From Victivallales bacterium (GTDB lineage: Bacteria > Verrucomicrobiota > Lentisphaeria > Oligosphaerales > Oligosphaeraceae): a stretch of 6,215 nt of DNA. The position numbers and the translations under genes were made by a program. This document shows positions 6,195 through 6,215 of this stretch, piece by piece (the first letter of the stretch is position 1; each line of letters opens with the position of its first letter). The stretch is from NCBI GenBank assembly GCA_017615955.1, contig JAFZZD010000461.1, positions 1 to 6,215 of the forward strand, read 5' to 3'. The notes beneath the pieces are model-generated. The model saw only the letters and a list, made by a program, of their open reading frames with translations. It had not been told where the DNA came from and ran no database searches.

Positions 6195-6215
6195 GGAAGG
6201 ACCAATGGCCCTTCC
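6195..6215 (+). terminator. Possible terminator hairpin after rlmN, cut by the window edge
   Basis: GGAAGGACC (6195-6203) and GGCCCTTCC (6207-6215) can pair over 8 of 9 positions, with one A-C mismatch and a 3-base loop. The hairpin begins 20 bases after the rlmN stop codon. Further G residues upstream (6187-6194, interrupted by one A) could lengthen the stem if C residues follow beyond the edge. Any T tract would also lie outside the window, so a terminator role is plausible but unproven. Confidence 0.35.

Noticed and set aside
1..6215. CRISPR array, tRNA, rRNA, riboswitch or insertion sequence
   Set aside because: I saw no regularly spaced repeats, no cloverleaf with a T-arm-like sequence, no transposase frame and no terminal inverted repeats. 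Nearly the whole window is used by five coding regions.

Overview
The window looks like one bacterial transcription unit. Five genes lie on the + strand with gaps of 22, 4, 36 and 4 bases, and nothing convincing is encoded on the - strand. The organism cannot be named from this sequence. It has Sec signal peptides, a GT-C glycosyltransferase-like membrane protein, frequent AGG arginine codons, and secreted charged proteins that match no family I recognise. Together these suggest a Gram-negative bacterium, possibly of the Verrucomicrobiota/Lentisphaerota (PVC) group. That placement is a low-confidence inference.

Layout. Bases 1-177 are a non-coding leader. It begins with the right half of a GC-rich palindrome and ends with a good sigma70-type promoter (TTGACT, 16 bases, CATAAT at 119-146). 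Gene 1 (178-1434) encodes a secreted, highly charged 418-residue protein of unknown function. Gene 2 (1457-2299) encodes a LOG-family nucleotide hydrolase ('lysine decarboxylase-like' Rossmann protein) with its signature motifs intact. Gene 3 (2304-3215) encodes a second secreted protein, which appears to be a shorter, diverged paralogue of gene 1. Gene 4 (3252-5144) encodes a polytopic membrane protein resembling the ArnT/PMT GT-C glycosyltransferases. Gene 5 (5149-6174) encodes RlmN, the radical-SAM methyltransferase acting on 23S rRNA A2503 and some tRNAs. A hairpin that may be the start of a terminator is cut off by the right edge.

How the parts may fit. RlmN is a housekeeping gene and LOG probably acts in cytosolic nucleotide metabolism. 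The two secreted paralogues and the GT-C protein instead suggest work at the envelope. No pathway joining all five is evident; co-transcription is the strongest link. The most unusual points are the two diverged secreted paralogues flanking the LOG gene, and the structure-rich DNA at 5020-5100. That stretch holds a - strand terminator-like hairpin and two overlapping palindromes, is read through as the C-terminal tail of gene 4, and shares its palindrome with the left edge of the window.
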